Source of the DNA: CAZLFA01 sp964558665
GTDB taxonomy: Bacteria; Desulfobacterota; Syntrophia; Syntrophales; PHBD01
Reading direction: 5' to 3'
Assembly (NCBI GenBank): GCA_964558665.1
Contig: CAZLFA010000011.1
Span: 12,754 to 76,753 of the forward strand
Length of the DNA: 64,000 nucleotides
Below are positions 24,922-33,174 of the stretch, piece by piece (the first letter of the stretch is position 1; each line of letters starts with the position of its first letter). A program made the translations under genes and the position numbers. The notes beneath the pieces were generated by a model. That model was given only the letters and a program-made list of their open reading frames with translations. It searched no databases and was not told the DNA's origin.

Positions 24922-25475
24922 TGGTAAAAACTATTTTCTCCGGATTCGGAGGCCAGGGCGTCCTCATGATGGGCTACACGTTTGCGTATGCAGCAATGAG
25001 CAGCGGTCTGCATGTTACCTATCTGCCGTCATACGGGGCGGAGATGAGGGGCGGCACGGCAAATTGCACCGTTGCCATATCGGATGAAGAGATCGCTTCC
25101 CCCATTGCTTCCGAACCGGATTATATAATAGCCATGAACACTCCGTCACTTTACACTTTCCAGAATCGCGTCGCCAGCGGAGGCACCCTTTTTCTTAATG
25201 CATCAATTATCGAGGCACACCCCAGCAGAAAGGACATCGCTGTATGTTCTGTCCCCTGCGGCGAAATTGCGGAAAGCCAGGGAAATTCGAGAGGAGCCAA
25301 CGTTGTCATGATGGGCGCCTTTCTCAAAAAAACGGGATTGCTGTCAACGGAGCTTTATCTAAAAAGCCTGGAAACTTATATGGGAACCAAAAAGAAGGCG
25401 TTAGTGGAAACAAACCGGAAGGCGTTCAAGGCAGGATATGAATTCCTGGATAAAGCGGCAGGAGGAACCAAATAA
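24918..25475 (+). CDS. korC: 2-oxoacid:ferredoxin oxidoreductase, gamma subunit
   Basis: 185 residues. FSGFGGQGVLMMGYTFAYAA at the N-terminus and TYLPSYGAEMRGGTANCTVA are hallmarks of the gamma domain, which binds CoA and holds the complex together. The second ATG at 24921 could also be used; AAGGAGGCG lies just upstream. It is followed after 2 nt by the ACT-domain gene, so all five genes form one operon. Confidence 0.94.
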   Translation: MMVKTIFSGFGGQGVLMMGYTFAYAAMSSGLHVTYLPSYGAEMRGGTANCTVAISDEEIASPIASEPDYIIAMNTPSLYTFQNRVASGGTLFLNASIIEAHPSRKDIAVCSVPCGEIAESQGNSRGANVVMMGAFLKKTGLLSTELYLKSLETYMGTKKKALVETNRKAFKAGYEFLDKAAGGTK

Positions 25476-25477
25476 TC

Positions 25478-25906
25478 ATGGCTGTCAAGCAGATCTCAGT
25501 ATTATTGGGCAATTTGCCGGGGACACTGTCCAGGCTTACCGATATCCTCGACAAAGAAGACATTACCGCCAAGGCCATGCTCACGGCCAGCATTGCCGAA
25601 GACAGCATGGTTCGCCTGGTTGTCAACGACCCGCAGCGGGCTGCCGGCGTGATCGAGAGCTTTAATTTCAATTACGAGATAACGGAGGTTCTGGCGGCTG
25701 AAGTTCCTCTGCACCCGGGAGGAATGAACGCTATACTGAAGCCTCTGGCAAGCTCGGATATCAATATTCACTACCTCTACACCACTATCAATCGCCTGGG
25801 CAAGGAGACCATTGTCATCCTGGGCGTGGACAAGATAGAAGAAGCCGCAGACATCCTGCGGCGAAACTGGATCAATCTTATCGATGACGAGATTTATTCG
25901 CTCTGA
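25478..25906 (+). CDS. Tandem ACT-domain protein linked to the oxidoreductase
   Basis: 142 residues forming two ACT domains: the first (about 4-65) starts with ISVLLGNLPGTLSRLTDIL, the second (about 70-140) with ALAAEV-like and HYLYTTINRLGKETIVILGV. ACT domains bind amino acids and related small ligands and alter enzyme activity. Stand-alone tandem ACT proteins occur next to ferredoxin oxidoreductases, so it may sense the amino acid matching the 2-oxoacid. That would favour branched-chain or aromatic substrates, but this is inference. It starts 2 nt after korC. Confidence 0.85.
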   Translation: MAVKQISVLLGNLPGTLSRLTDILDKEDITAKAMLTASIAEDSMVRLVVNDPQRAAGVIESFNFNYEITEVLAAEVPLHPGGMNAILKPLASSDINIHYLYTTINRLGKETIVILGVDKIEEAADILRRNWINLIDDEIYSL

Positions 25907-25940
25907 AAGAAAAGTCCTGTAACCTTTTCCTGCTTTTCTT

Positions 25941-26357
25941 ATGTCTGTATCCCCTGAAAAAGAAAAAACGCTTCAAAAGCGCATGGAGGCTCTCGGAGTC
26001 CAGGAGAGCGACTTTCGGGAAACCTTTGTCCGTTCCTCAGGGCCTGGCGGCCAGAAGGTAAACAAGACGTCGACCTGTGTGCTTCTGGTTCATATGCCTA
26101 CCGGACTTTCAGTAAAATGCCAGCAGGAAAGGTCTCAGGCGTTGAACAGGTTTTTGGCCAGGCGGATCCTTGTAGACCGTATCGAAAGGCTGAAGACAGG
26201 GTTGGTTGCAGCCGAAAAGATGCGCATCGAAAAAGTCAGAAGACAGAAACGGCGCCGCTCGAAAAGAGCACAGGAGAAAATGCTGGAGCAGAAGCATATA
26301 CAATCGGAAAAGAAAAACCTGAGGGTTAAAGTTTCTGGGGATACAGGAGAGGGTTAA
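25941..26357 (+). CDS. GGQ-domain release-factor-like protein (ArfB/mtRF-R type)
   Basis: 138 residues: a peptidyl-tRNA hydrolase GGQ motif in SSGPGGQKVNKTSTCV and a highly basic C-terminal tail (KVRRQKRRRSKRAQEK). It lacks the codon-recognition domains of RF1/RF2. Family members such as ArfB and C12orf65 free nascent chains from stalled ribosomes or split large subunits; the basic tail is consistent with rRNA or mRNA-channel binding. It follows the ACT gene by 34 nt and may be in the same transcript, ending at the shared terminator. Confidence 0.87.
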   Translation: MSVSPEKEKTLQKRMEALGVQESDFRETFVRSSGPGGQKVNKTSTCVLLVHMPTGLSVKCQQERSQALNRFLARRILVDRIERLKTGLVAAEKMRIEKVRRQKRRRSKRAQEKMLEQKHIQSEKKNLRVKVSGDTGEG

Positions 26358-26363
26358 AAGAAT

Positions 26364-26409
26364 AAAAAAAGGGAGGAGAAGTCCTTTGTTATTTGCCTCT
26401 CCCCCCTTT
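26364..26409. terminator. Bidirectional terminator between the GGQ gene and atpE
   Basis: AAAGGGAGGAGA (26368) pairs with TCTCCCCCCTTT (26398) over 12 positions with one mismatch. On the minus strand the stem is followed by a run of seven T, giving a strong stop for atpE; on the plus strand the T run is short. The two genes converge here. Confidence 0.8.
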
Positions 26410-26424
26410 ATGCAATATGCCTTT

Positions 26425-26808
26425 TTACATACCAACCAGCTTCAGGAGCGGGTTAGCGTAAAGGATGACCAGCGCAATAACCAGAGCATAGATCGCGACG
26501 GACTCTGTCATAGCCATACCGACCATCATGGTCATCATGATTTTACCCTGCGCATCGGGGTTTCTGCCGACGGCATTGCTGGCGCCGCTTGTTGCCTGTC
26601 CAAGACCGAGACCGGCACCGATTGCACCAAATCCCATTGATACGCCTGCTGCCAACGTAGTAATTGCAACGATAATCGTTTTTGAGTAATCAATAACGCC
26701 TGACGGAGCCGGAGCTGCTGCTGCCGCTTCTTTCGCTGCCAATGCCAACGGGGCGAGTACGAAAACTGCCATGATTACCAGCAAACTGCCTACGAATACT
26801 TTTTTCAT
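26425..26808 (-). CDS. atpE: F-type ATP synthase subunit c, with N-terminal leader
   Basis: 127 residues from ATG 26808, with AAGGAGG 4 nt upstream. It is longer than the usual 75-90: residues 1-25 form a signal-like hydrophobic helix ending in ALA-AK, followed by an Ala/Pro linker. The two-helix hairpin follows: GFGAIGAGLGLGQATSG and MAMTESVAIYALVIALVILY, with the ion-carrying Glu102. Gln71, Ser103 and Tyr107 match the sodium ligands of the Ilyobacter tartaricus ring; the Thr position is Val. It forms the membrane rotor ring. No other ATP synthase gene lies in the window. Confidence 0.93.
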   Translation of the reverse strand: MKKVFVGSLLVIMAVFVLAPLALAAKEAAAAAPAPSGVIDYSKTIIVAITTLAAGVSMGFGAIGAGLGLGQATSGASNAVGRNPDAQGKIMMTMMVGMAMTESVAIYALVIALVILYANPLLKLVGM

Positions 26809-26948
26809 TCTTTCCTCCTTAGTTTTTTGTTTTTTTGTTAACCATTTTCCTGGAAAAATCGCGTTTTGCTGCCTTCCTTCACCCCCCTTCCTTTTTTTTT
26901 GCGCCTCCCCGGACACATCCATCACGTGAACCTGAGAAGACATGGTAT

Positions 26949-26977
26949 CTTGTAACTGCACAGGAGACAATTGTCAA
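26949..26977 (-). promoter_or_regulatory. Sigma-70-type promoter for atpE
   Basis: On the minus strand TTGACA (26977-26972) and TACAAG (26954-26949) are separated by exactly 17 bp. It lies about 140 nt upstream of the atpE start codon and directs a leader with little coding potential. Confidence 0.6.
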
Positions 26978-27068
26978 GAAGATTTTGGGTTGCAAACATT
27001 GAAAGAATGTGCTTTTTAGAGTCACAAGAATAAAGCAGGATTATCAATAATATTTTATTTTCGAATCC

Positions 27069-27097
27069 TTGACATGAATGAATTCGTGTTTAACTTA
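27069..27097 (+). promoter_or_regulatory. Candidate promoter for groES-groEL
   Basis: TTGACA at 27069 is followed, after 16-17 bp, by TAACTT/AACTTA as a weak -10. No CIRCE element (TTAGCACTC-N9-GAGTGCTAA) lies in the 110-nt gap, so HrcA control is not supported by sequence. Confidence 0.45.
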
Positions 27098-27176
27098 GGC
27101 AGGATTTGAATACTTACCGCATCGCCTCATAACAAAAAAATATACAAAAAATGCAGAAAGGAGAGAGTATAGCATT

Positions 27177-27464
27177 ATGAAGATCAGACCATTACAGGAC
27201 AGAGTTATTGTTGAACGGGTTGCCGAAGAAGAGAAGACCAAGGGGGGAATCATCATTCCCGATTCGGCCAAAGAGAAACCGATTGAAGGCAAAGTCAAGG
27301 CAGTCGGCAAAGGCAGATCAACCGAGGACGGCAAACTTGTTAAGCCCGACGTGAAAGCCGGCGATAAAATCCTGTTCAGTAAGTATGCCGGAACTGAAGT
27401 AAAGATCGACGGCAAAGAGTACCTCATCATGAGGGAAGAAGACATTCTTGGCGTAATCGAATAA
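27177..27464 (+). CDS. groES: Co-chaperonin GroES
   Basis: 95 residues, the normal length. It begins KIRPLQDRVIVERV and has GGIIIPDSAKEKP for the mobile loop region and the C-terminal EDILGVIE. Forms the heptameric cap of the GroEL folding chamber in the cytoplasm. AAAGGAGAG lies upstream of ATG 27177. First gene of the groES-groEL operon, 31 nt before groEL. Confidence 0.98.
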   Translation: MKIRPLQDRVIVERVAEEEKTKGGIIIPDSAKEKPIEGKVKAVGKGRSTEDGKLVKPDVKAGDKILFSKYAGTEVKIDGKEYLIMREEDILGVIE

Positions 27465-27495
27465 TAATTATATAGAATATAAGGAGGATAGGTTA

Positions 27496-29130
27496 ATGGG
27501 AGCAAAAGTACTACAGTATGACGAAGATGCAAGAAAATCGATTCTCAAGGGTGTCAATACACTGGCAGATGCAGTAAAAGTAACACTCGGCCCCAAGGGA
27601 AGAAATGTTATTCTGGATAAATCCTTCGGTTCACCCACGGTAACCAAGGATGGTGTCACCGTTGCCAAGGAAATCGAGCTTGAAGACAAATTCGAAAACA
27701 TGGGCGCCCAGATGGTTAAGGAAGTGGCCAGCAAGACCAGCGACGTTGCCGGTGACGGAACAACGACAGCCACGATCCTGGCCCAGGCGATATTCAGAGA
27801 GGGAGCCAAATCCGTAGCGGCAGGCAGCAATCCGATGGACATCAAAAGAGGCATAGACAAGGCCGTTGAAACAGTGGTAGCCGAACTCAAGAAACTCAGC
27901 AAACCCACCAAAGACCAGAAAGAGATCGCCCAGGTCGGCACAATTTCCGCCAACAACGATGAAGCAATCGGCGGCATTATCGCAGAGGCCATGAGCAAGG
28001 TCGGCAAGGAAGGCGTCATCACCGTTGAAGAGGCAAAAAGCCTGGATACAGAGCTGGAAATTGTTGAAGGTATGCAGTTCGACAGAGGATATATCTCCCC
28101 CTATTTCGTGACCAACGCAGAAAAAATGACGGTAAACATGGACGATCCCTACATTCTCATCAACGAAAAGAAGATCAGCGGCATGAAAGACCTTCTCCCC
28201 GTTCTGGAGCAGATCGCCAAGATGGGCAAGCCCCTCCTCATCATTTCCGAAGACATCGAAGGAGAGGCGCTGGCAACACTGGTTGTGAACAAGATCCGTG
28301 GCACGCTCCATGTGGCAGCCGTTAAAGCTCCCGGTTTTGGCGATCGCAGAAAAGCCATGCTGGAAGACATTGCCATCCTTACAGGCGGCAAGATGATCTC
28401 CGAAGACATGGGCTCCAAACTGGAGAACACCCGCATGGAAGACCTCGGTCGCGCCAAAAAGATCGTCATCGACAAGGACAACACGACCATCATCGACGGC
28501 GCCGGCAAGAGAGCCGCTCTGGAAGGAAGAGTTAAGCAGATCCGCGCTCAGATCGATGAGACTTCATCCGACTACGATCGCGAGAAACTTCAGGAGAGAC
28601 TGGCGAAGCTGGTGGGCGGTGTAGCCGTAATCAAAGTCGGCGCAGCAACCGAGACGGAAATGAAAGAGAAGAAGGCGCGTGTAGAAGACGCCCTTAATGC
28701 AACACGCGCAGCAGTAGAAGAAGGAATCGTACCTGGCGGCGGCGTTGCTTATATTCGCACCCTGCCCGCGCTGGACAAGATGAAACTCGATAATGACCAG
28801 CAGGTAGGCGTTTCGATTGTGAAGAAGGCGCTCGAAGAGCCGCTGAAGATGATCGCAATAAACGCAGGTATGGAAGGCACGATCGTTGTGGAAAAGGTAA
28901 AAGAGAAAAAAGGCGCCTTCGGATTCAACGCCAGAAGCGATCAGTACGAAGACATGATCGCTGCCGGCGTCATCGATCCGACCAAGGTGACAAGATTTGC
29001 CCTGCAGAACGCCTCATCGGTAGCCGGCTTAATGCTCACCACTCAGTGCATGATCGCCGACAAGCCTGAGGACAAGAGCAGCGCCATGCCCCCGATGCCT
29101 CCAGGAGGCGGTTACCCCGGCATGATGTAG
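27496..29130 (+). CDS. groEL: Chaperonin GroEL
   Basis: 544 residues, full length. The ATP-binding signature DVAGDGTTTATILAQAI, ASKTSD and the classical AAVEEGIVPGGGVAYIR are present, and the C-terminus ends in a Gly/Met/Pro-rich tail. The AAGGAGG ribosome site sits 8 nt from ATG 27496. It forms the double-ring folding chamber that works with GroES. A strong terminator lies 37 nt past the stop. Confidence 0.99.
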   Translation: MGAKVLQYDEDARKSILKGVNTLADAVKVTLGPKGRNVILDKSFGSPTVTKDGVTVAKEIELEDKFENMGAQMVKEVASKTSDVAGDGTTTATILAQAIFREGAKSVAAGSNPMDIKRGIDKAVETVVAELKKLSKPTKDQKEIAQVGTISANNDEAIGGIIAEAMSKVGKEGVITVEEAKSLDTELEIVEGMQFDRGYISPYFVTNAEKMTVNMDDPYILINEKKISGMKDLLPVLEQIAKMGKPLLIISEDIEGEALATLVVNKIRGTLHVAAVKAPGFGDRRKAMLEDIAILTGGKMISEDMGSKLENTRMEDLGRAKKIVIDKDNTTIIDGAGKRAALEGRVKQIRAQIDETSSDYDREKLQERLAKLVGGVAVIKVGAATETEMKEKKARVEDALNATRAAVEEGIVPGGGVAYIRTLPALDKMKLDNDQQVGVSIVKKALEEPLKMIAINAGMEGTIVVEKVKEKKGAFGFNARSDQYEDMIAAGVIDPTKVTRFALQNASSVAGLMLTTQCMIADKPEDKSSAMPPMPPGGGYPGMM

Positions 29131-29167
29131 GCAATGCCTCATAAGTATAAATAAGTTTTTTAACACA

Positions 29168-29202
29168 AAAGCCCTCTGCAAGTTCATCCTGCAGAGGGCT
29201 TT
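29168..29202 (+). terminator. Intrinsic terminator of groES-groEL
   Basis: AAAGCCCTCTGCA and TGCAGAGGGCTTT form a perfect 13-bp stem with a 9-nt loop, followed by TATATTT. It lies directly after groEL. Confidence 0.9.
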
Positions 29203-29233
29203 ATATTTCAAGTCCAATGTTTAACATAACTCA

Positions 29234-29344
29234 CTTAAAGAGTTGTTCCGCGGCTCAGAATATTTTTCTTCCGAAGCAGTTGCAGATTTTACGAGTCGTG
29301 CCCGGCAGAAAAAAATTTGGTTCGCCGCTTGAAAACTATTTAAG
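29234..29344. repeat. Dispersed palindrome repeat, copy C
   Basis: The left half CGCGGCTCAGAATATTTTTC and the right half GAAAAAAATTTGGTTCGCCGC flank a variable centre. The outer arms CTTAAA...GTT and AACTATTTAAG pair imperfectly. It lies between the groEL terminator and the convergent histidine kinase, in opposite orientation to copies A and F. Confidence 0.7.
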
Positions 29345-29371
29345 CATGCTTTTATCTTTTGTGCAGAGCTT

Positions 29372-31102
29372 TCATTTCAAAGGAATATTAAAAGAGAAGG
29401 TGCTGCCCTTGCCTGTCTCGCTTTCCACCCAGATTTTCCCTCCGTGATGTTCGATAATCTGTCGGCAGATGGCCAAGCCCAGGCCTGTTCCCCTTAATTG
29501 GCGGGTGAGTGCGCCATTTGCCTGACGGTACTTCTCGAATATCTTCTGTTTGTCTTCTTCAGCAATACCGATACCTGAGTCAATGACGCTAACAATAATT
29601 TCTCCATTGCTCTGTTTTGCTGCCAGGGTGACGATGCCATGCTCGGTAAATCTGACGGCATTGGAAAGAAGGTTTACAAGAACCTGTACCAGGCGATCCC
29701 TGTCTCCCGTAACAGAGGGCAGATTACTCTCCACATCCTTTGTCAGAGAGATGTCCTTTTGTGCAAAGATGGGTGCAGTTGCCGTTACTGCCTGCGCAAT
29801 AATATCTTCAATAGACATGGAAACCATCTGCCAATCAATCTTGCCGGATTCGAACTTGGCCATGTCATAAACGTTGTTTATCAGAGCGGACAGCCTCCTC
29901 CCCTCAGACAGCATTGTATTGATGTTGTCCTGCAACCGCTCGACAACTTTGTTCGTCTGTTCGTCTTCGGCATTCAGTTTTGGGAGAATGGATTCCTCCA
30001 TCTTTTTTTTGATGCTTTCGGAGAAAACCAAAACGGATGAAAGGGGCGTCTTTAATTCATGCGCGACTGTTGCAAGGAAATCCATTCGTTTTTCTGTTTC
30101 CGCCAGCAATTGCTGATTCTTTTCCTCCAGGGCTTCTATTCTGCCCCTGGCATCGTTGAACCTGGATCTTAGCGCCATTAAAAAGATAGTGCCGCCAAAT
30201 ATAGTAGTGGCAAGAACTATCATCCAGAAGACAAGGTGCCAGGTTGACAGGCGTCCGTAAGATTCAATTGCCGCCGTTATGCTTACCAATGAAAATGGCG
30301 TGTCCTTTATGGGAAAACGCAAGGCATAGGATTTTCTTTTTACGCCATCGGAAGTAACCGCAGCAAACTCAAAAGGCTTGCCGGTTTCTATTTCACCAAG
30401 ATCCGGAACACCGCTAAGGCCTGGATCCGCGGGTGAGCCTTTTAAAAGTTCCTTGCCTTCCGTCAAAACAAACGCTTTCCTGTCCGGAATCTGTTCGTCC
30501 TTAAAGAGATGGTCATAGACTATATTCGACCTGATCAAGGCAACGATCTGTCCTTTATAAACGTTTTGATGATAGCATGGCCGGGAAATCATGATTTCCC
30601 GGTTCGCCTTTATGGTAAACAGCATTCTATCCCCATTTTTCGGAGGCGGCGGCGCTTTAAGACCATTTTTCGCATCCATGAACGGTTTTGATGAAACATG
30701 ATCTATAAGGATGATCCCTTTTTCATCAAAAAACACCATTCTTGTATAGACAGGGTTGCTGCCCACTTTTCGCCCATTAATCAATTCCAAAAAGCGGTGA
30801 TTGACCGGAATGACACGAAGCTCCTGCTGCTGGGAATCAGCCTGATCGGGGGCCATGTTTTCAAAGAAGGCACTCATCTCCCCGGATGATGCAAGGCCGA
30901 CCAGATCATCCCTGCGATCAGTAAAAAATGCAGCCAGGGCAGCGCTGCGTCTTTCTGTTTCAATTCTCGCCTGCTCCAGCAGCGTGGTTTGCAGTCCGCT
31001 CATCGAAACGAAACCGGAAATAAACATGAAAAAGACGTATCCGATAATGGCTGCCCCGACAATAAAGGCGATAAGGTTGAGTTTATTTTGATACCATTTC
31101 AT
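29372..31102 (-). CDS. Membrane sensor histidine kinase with Cache-like periplasmic domain
   Basis: 576 residues. N-terminal membrane helix (about 10-32), periplasmic Cache-like domain (about 35-285), second helix with FWMIVLATTIFGGTIFLMAL (about 290-312), coiled coil, HisKA with VAHELKTPLSSVLVFSES, and an ATPase with VNLLSNAVRFT, DSGIGIAEEDK and GTGLGLAICRQI. All catalytic motifs are complete. No response regulator is adjacent, so the partner lies elsewhere. Ligand unknown. The stop lies just inside the palindrome-rich gap after groEL. Confidence 0.93.
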   Translation of the reverse strand: MKWYQNKLNLIAFIVGAAIIGYVFFMFISGFVSMSGLQTTLLEQARIETERRSAALAAFFTDRRDDLVGLASSGEMSAFFENMAPDQADSQQQELRVIPVNHRFLELINGRKVGSNPVYTRMVFFDEKGIILIDHVSSKPFMDAKNGLKAPPPPKNGDRMLFTIKANREIMISRPCYHQNVYKGQIVALIRSNIVYDHLFKDEQIPDRKAFVLTEGKELLKGSPADPGLSGVPDLGEIETGKPFEFAAVTSDGVKRKSYALRFPIKDTPFSLVSITAAIESYGRLSTWHLVFWMIVLATTIFGGTIFLMALRSRFNDARGRIEALEEKNQQLLAETEKRMDFLATVAHELKTPLSSVLVFSESIKKKMEESILPKLNAEDEQTNKVVERLQDNINTMLSEGRRLSALINNVYDMAKFESGKIDWQMVSMSIEDIIAQAVTATAPIFAQKDISLTKDVESNLPSVTGDRDRLVQVLVNLLSNAVRFTEHGIVTLAAKQSNGEIIVSVIDSGIGIAEEDKQKIFEKYRQANGALTRQLRGTGLGLAICRQIIEHHGGKIWVESETGKGSTFSFNIPLK

Positions 31103-31182
31103 TTTTCAATACACAGTGATAAAATATCCGAAAGCCTAAAAAGCTGCCGGTTGCAAATTCTCCGACTATCCGACGCATTGTA

Positions 31183-31353
31183 TCAATCAAGCCTTTTCGC
31201 TTCATCGATCAGCATGACAGGAATATCATCCCTGATCTCATAGAGAAGCCTGCATTTATCGCATATCAGACCGTCCATCTTTTCATTCAGATGGATGTCG
31301 CCCTTACACTTAGGACATGCCAGAATATCAAGTAGTTCCTTGCTTATTGCCAT
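31183..31353 (-). CDS. Trm112/YcaR-type small zinc-ribbon protein
   Basis: A 56-residue gene beginning ATG at 31353. The translation starts MAISKELLDILACPKCKGDI, has a second pair ICDKCRLLYEIRDDIP, and ends VMLIDEAKRLD. The four cysteines in two CxxC pairs and the L-Y-x-I-x-D-x-I-P motif fit the Trm112 family, which stabilises methyltransferases in archaea and eukaryotes and is of uncertain role in bacteria. Often found beside lipid A or core genes. Upstream sequence has a GGAGG-like site (CATGGAGG on the minus strand). It lies 38 nt after the heptosyltransferase stop. Confidence 0.88.
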   Translation of the reverse strand: MAISKELLDILACPKCKGDIHLNEKMDGLICDKCRLLYEIRDDIPVMLIDEAKRLD

Positions 31354-31391
31354 ACTCAACCTCCATGATTTGTTATCATATCATAGTATGA

Positions 31392-32423
31392 TTATAGCCC
31401 ATAGACTTTTTCTTTTACAGCCTCAAAAACGTCATTAACGCTTATTTCCCGCATACATATATTTGTTTCACACTTTTTTAAAAAACAGGGGCGGCAGGGC
31501 AGGTTTTTCGTTATGACCGTATGCCCTTCCCCGTAAGGACCGGTTCTGTTAGCATCGGTAGGGCCGAAAAGGGCAACCACCGGCGTCCCCACTGCAGCCG
31601 CTAGGTGCATGGGGCCCGAGTCGGTGCTTACGAGGAGTGCAGACCTTTTATAGACGCAGGCGAGGTCCCTGAGGCTAGTTTTACCGCCCAGGTCGGCCGC
31701 CTGCTCCGACATGAGAGCCTCGATCCTGCCGGTGTCTTTACCATCAGCTCCCGTCAGCACAACCCTGTATCCCAGTTCCCTGATTATCCGGTCGGCAAGG
31801 GCGGCAAATCTGCCGTCCTCCCACAGCTTGGTATCCCAGAGAGCTACGGAGCTTATTGCAATAAATCGTTCATCATCTTTTATTGCATCTTCCCGAAGAA
31901 GGGCGTTGACCCGTTTTACATTATCTTCTTCTACAGGTATCAGAAATTCCGGAGGAGGATTTTGTAATCCCAGATACCGCACAAAATCAAGATAGCGGTC
32001 TACGGCGTGTTTGTTCATGTCTTCGGGTATTTTTTCATTCAGGAAAAGACCGCTTGCCTCCTGAAGACTGTCATACCCCAGTTTCCGCTTCGCACTGCTC
32101 AGCAAGACAAACACGGCGCTTTTGAACAGGCCATGGAAATCGATGACAAGGTCATAATGACGATCCCTGAGCGTTTTGAGAATTGTCCGGATCTCACTCC
32201 AAGGCTCGCGAAAAGAGCCGTGCCCGAACGCCTTCAGCCAGCGTTTCCGGCCGGAGACAATCAGCCTGTCGATTTGCGGATGGCCTTTGAGCAGATCGGA
32301 TGCCGCCTCCTCAATGATCCATGTAATATGCGCCTCAGGATACAGCCTTCTCAATCCTGCCAGGGCGGGCAGTGTATGTATAACGTCGCCGATGGCGCTC
32401 AGCTTGACGATAAGGATATTCAC
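31392..32423 (-). CDS. waaC: Lipopolysaccharide heptosyltransferase I-like (GT9)
   Basis: 343 residues from GTG 32423, whose GTGA overlaps the gmhB stop; an in-frame GTG at 32450 is also possible. The N-terminus NILIVKLSAIGDVIHTLPAL and the acceptor-side motif DFHGLFKS, plus the C-terminal STDSGPMHLAAAVGTPVVALFG, identify an ADP-heptose transferase. In this family WaaC adds the first heptose to Kdo. The protein is expected at the cytoplasmic face of the inner membrane. Numbering as I or II rests on similarity to WaaC rather than WaaF; waaF is two genes upstream. Confidence 0.87.
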   Translation of the reverse strand: MNILIVKLSAIGDVIHTLPALAGLRRLYPEAHITWIIEEAASDLLKGHPQIDRLIVSGRKRWLKAFGHGSFREPWSEIRTILKTLRDRHYDLVIDFHGLFKSAVFVLLSSAKRKLGYDSLQEASGLFLNEKIPEDMNKHAVDRYLDFVRYLGLQNPPPEFLIPVEEDNVKRVNALLREDAIKDDERFIAISSVALWDTKLWEDGRFAALADRIIRELGYRVVLTGADGKDTGRIEALMSEQAADLGGKTSLRDLACVYKRSALLVSTDSGPMHLAAAVGTPVVALFGPTDANRTGPYGEGHTVITKNLPCRPCFLKKCETNICMREISVNDVFEAVKEKVYGL

Positions 32424-32989
32424 TTTGATGACCTGTCCCTTATGACCCACCGGACGGCATCCAGGACGTCTTCCGCTGTGTAATCCGGTTCTGCATCGCC
32501 GTTCAGGTGCTCAAGGCCGTGCCCTGTTTTTACGAGGATGCCTTTTGCCGACACTCTCTTTGCCGCCTGAATATCGGAAGCATGATCTCCGATAACGTAT
32601 GATATGCTGAGGTCGATGCCGTGATCTTCTGCCGCTCTGATGAGCATCCCCGGCTCCGGCTTCCTGCATGAACACTGCTGCCGGTATGGCTCGCTGCCCA
32701 CTGTCGGATGGTGGGGACAATAATAAAACCCGTCTATAACAGCCCCTTGCCCCGCCAGGTGATCACGGATCCGTCCGTGAATTTCGCTCAGGAAGCCTTC
32801 ATCTATCAGCCCCCGCGCCACTCCCGACTGATTTGTGATGACTACAGCCTTCATCCCTGCATCATTGACCATGCGCACAGCCTCCACGGCGTTCGGATAG
32901 ATGTGAAGATCCCGGAGGCTGCCGATATAGCCGGCTTCCTCGTTAATGGTCCCGTCCCGGTCGAAAAAAACCGCTGCCTTGCCGCTCAT
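32420..32989 (-). CDS. gmhB: D-glycero-D-manno-heptose 1,7-bisphosphate 7-phosphatase
   Basis: 189 residues, HAD superfamily. Catalytic motif AVFFDRDGTINEE, second motif VVITNQSGVARG, the zinc-binding CPHHP...CSCRKPEPGM insert characteristic of GmhB, and VIGDHASDIQAAK. It removes the 7-phosphate in ADP-heptose synthesis, which feeds both heptosyltransferases flanking it. Coupled to waaC by the 4-nt overlap. Cytoplasmic. Confidence 0.94.
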   Translation of the reverse strand: MSGKAAVFFDRDGTINEEAGYIGSLRDLHIYPNAVEAVRMVNDAGMKAVVITNQSGVARGLIDEGFLSEIHGRIRDHLAGQGAVIDGFYYCPHHPTVGSEPYRQQCSCRKPEPGMLIRAAEDHGIDLSISYVIGDHASDIQAAKRVSAKGILVKTGHGLEHLNGDAEPDYTAEDVLDAVRWVIRDRSSK

Positions 32990-33050
32990 GAGACAGTCTC
33001 CTTTTTATCCCGGATTACGCGATAAAAAAAGTAATACTCTTATGTTTCCC

Positions 33051-33129
33051 GGTCAAAGAAACTTTCCGCGGCTCAGAATATTTTTCACAAGAAAAATATT
33101 TGATTCGCCGCTTGAAAAACTCTTTGACC
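33051..33129. repeat. Dispersed palindrome repeat, copy D (short form)
   Basis: GGTCAAAGA and TCTTTGACC are perfect outer arms. The inner halves are CGCGGCTCAGAATATTTTTC and GAAAAATATTTGATTCGCCG with only ACAA between them, so a long stem with a 4-nt loop can form. The flanks also match the copy near 51.9 kb in inverted orientation (GTAATA...CCCGGTCAAAG). It sits between waaF and gmhB, inside what is otherwise a continuous LPS gene run. Confidence 0.82.
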
Positions 33130-33174
33130 AGGTTAATGTTCGCTTACCTAAGTGCCTATATGTTAACTTCGGGT

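Noticed and set aside
27098..27176. CIRCE/HrcA operator before groES
   Set aside because: No TTAGCACTC-N9-GAGTGCTAA or near match in the leader.
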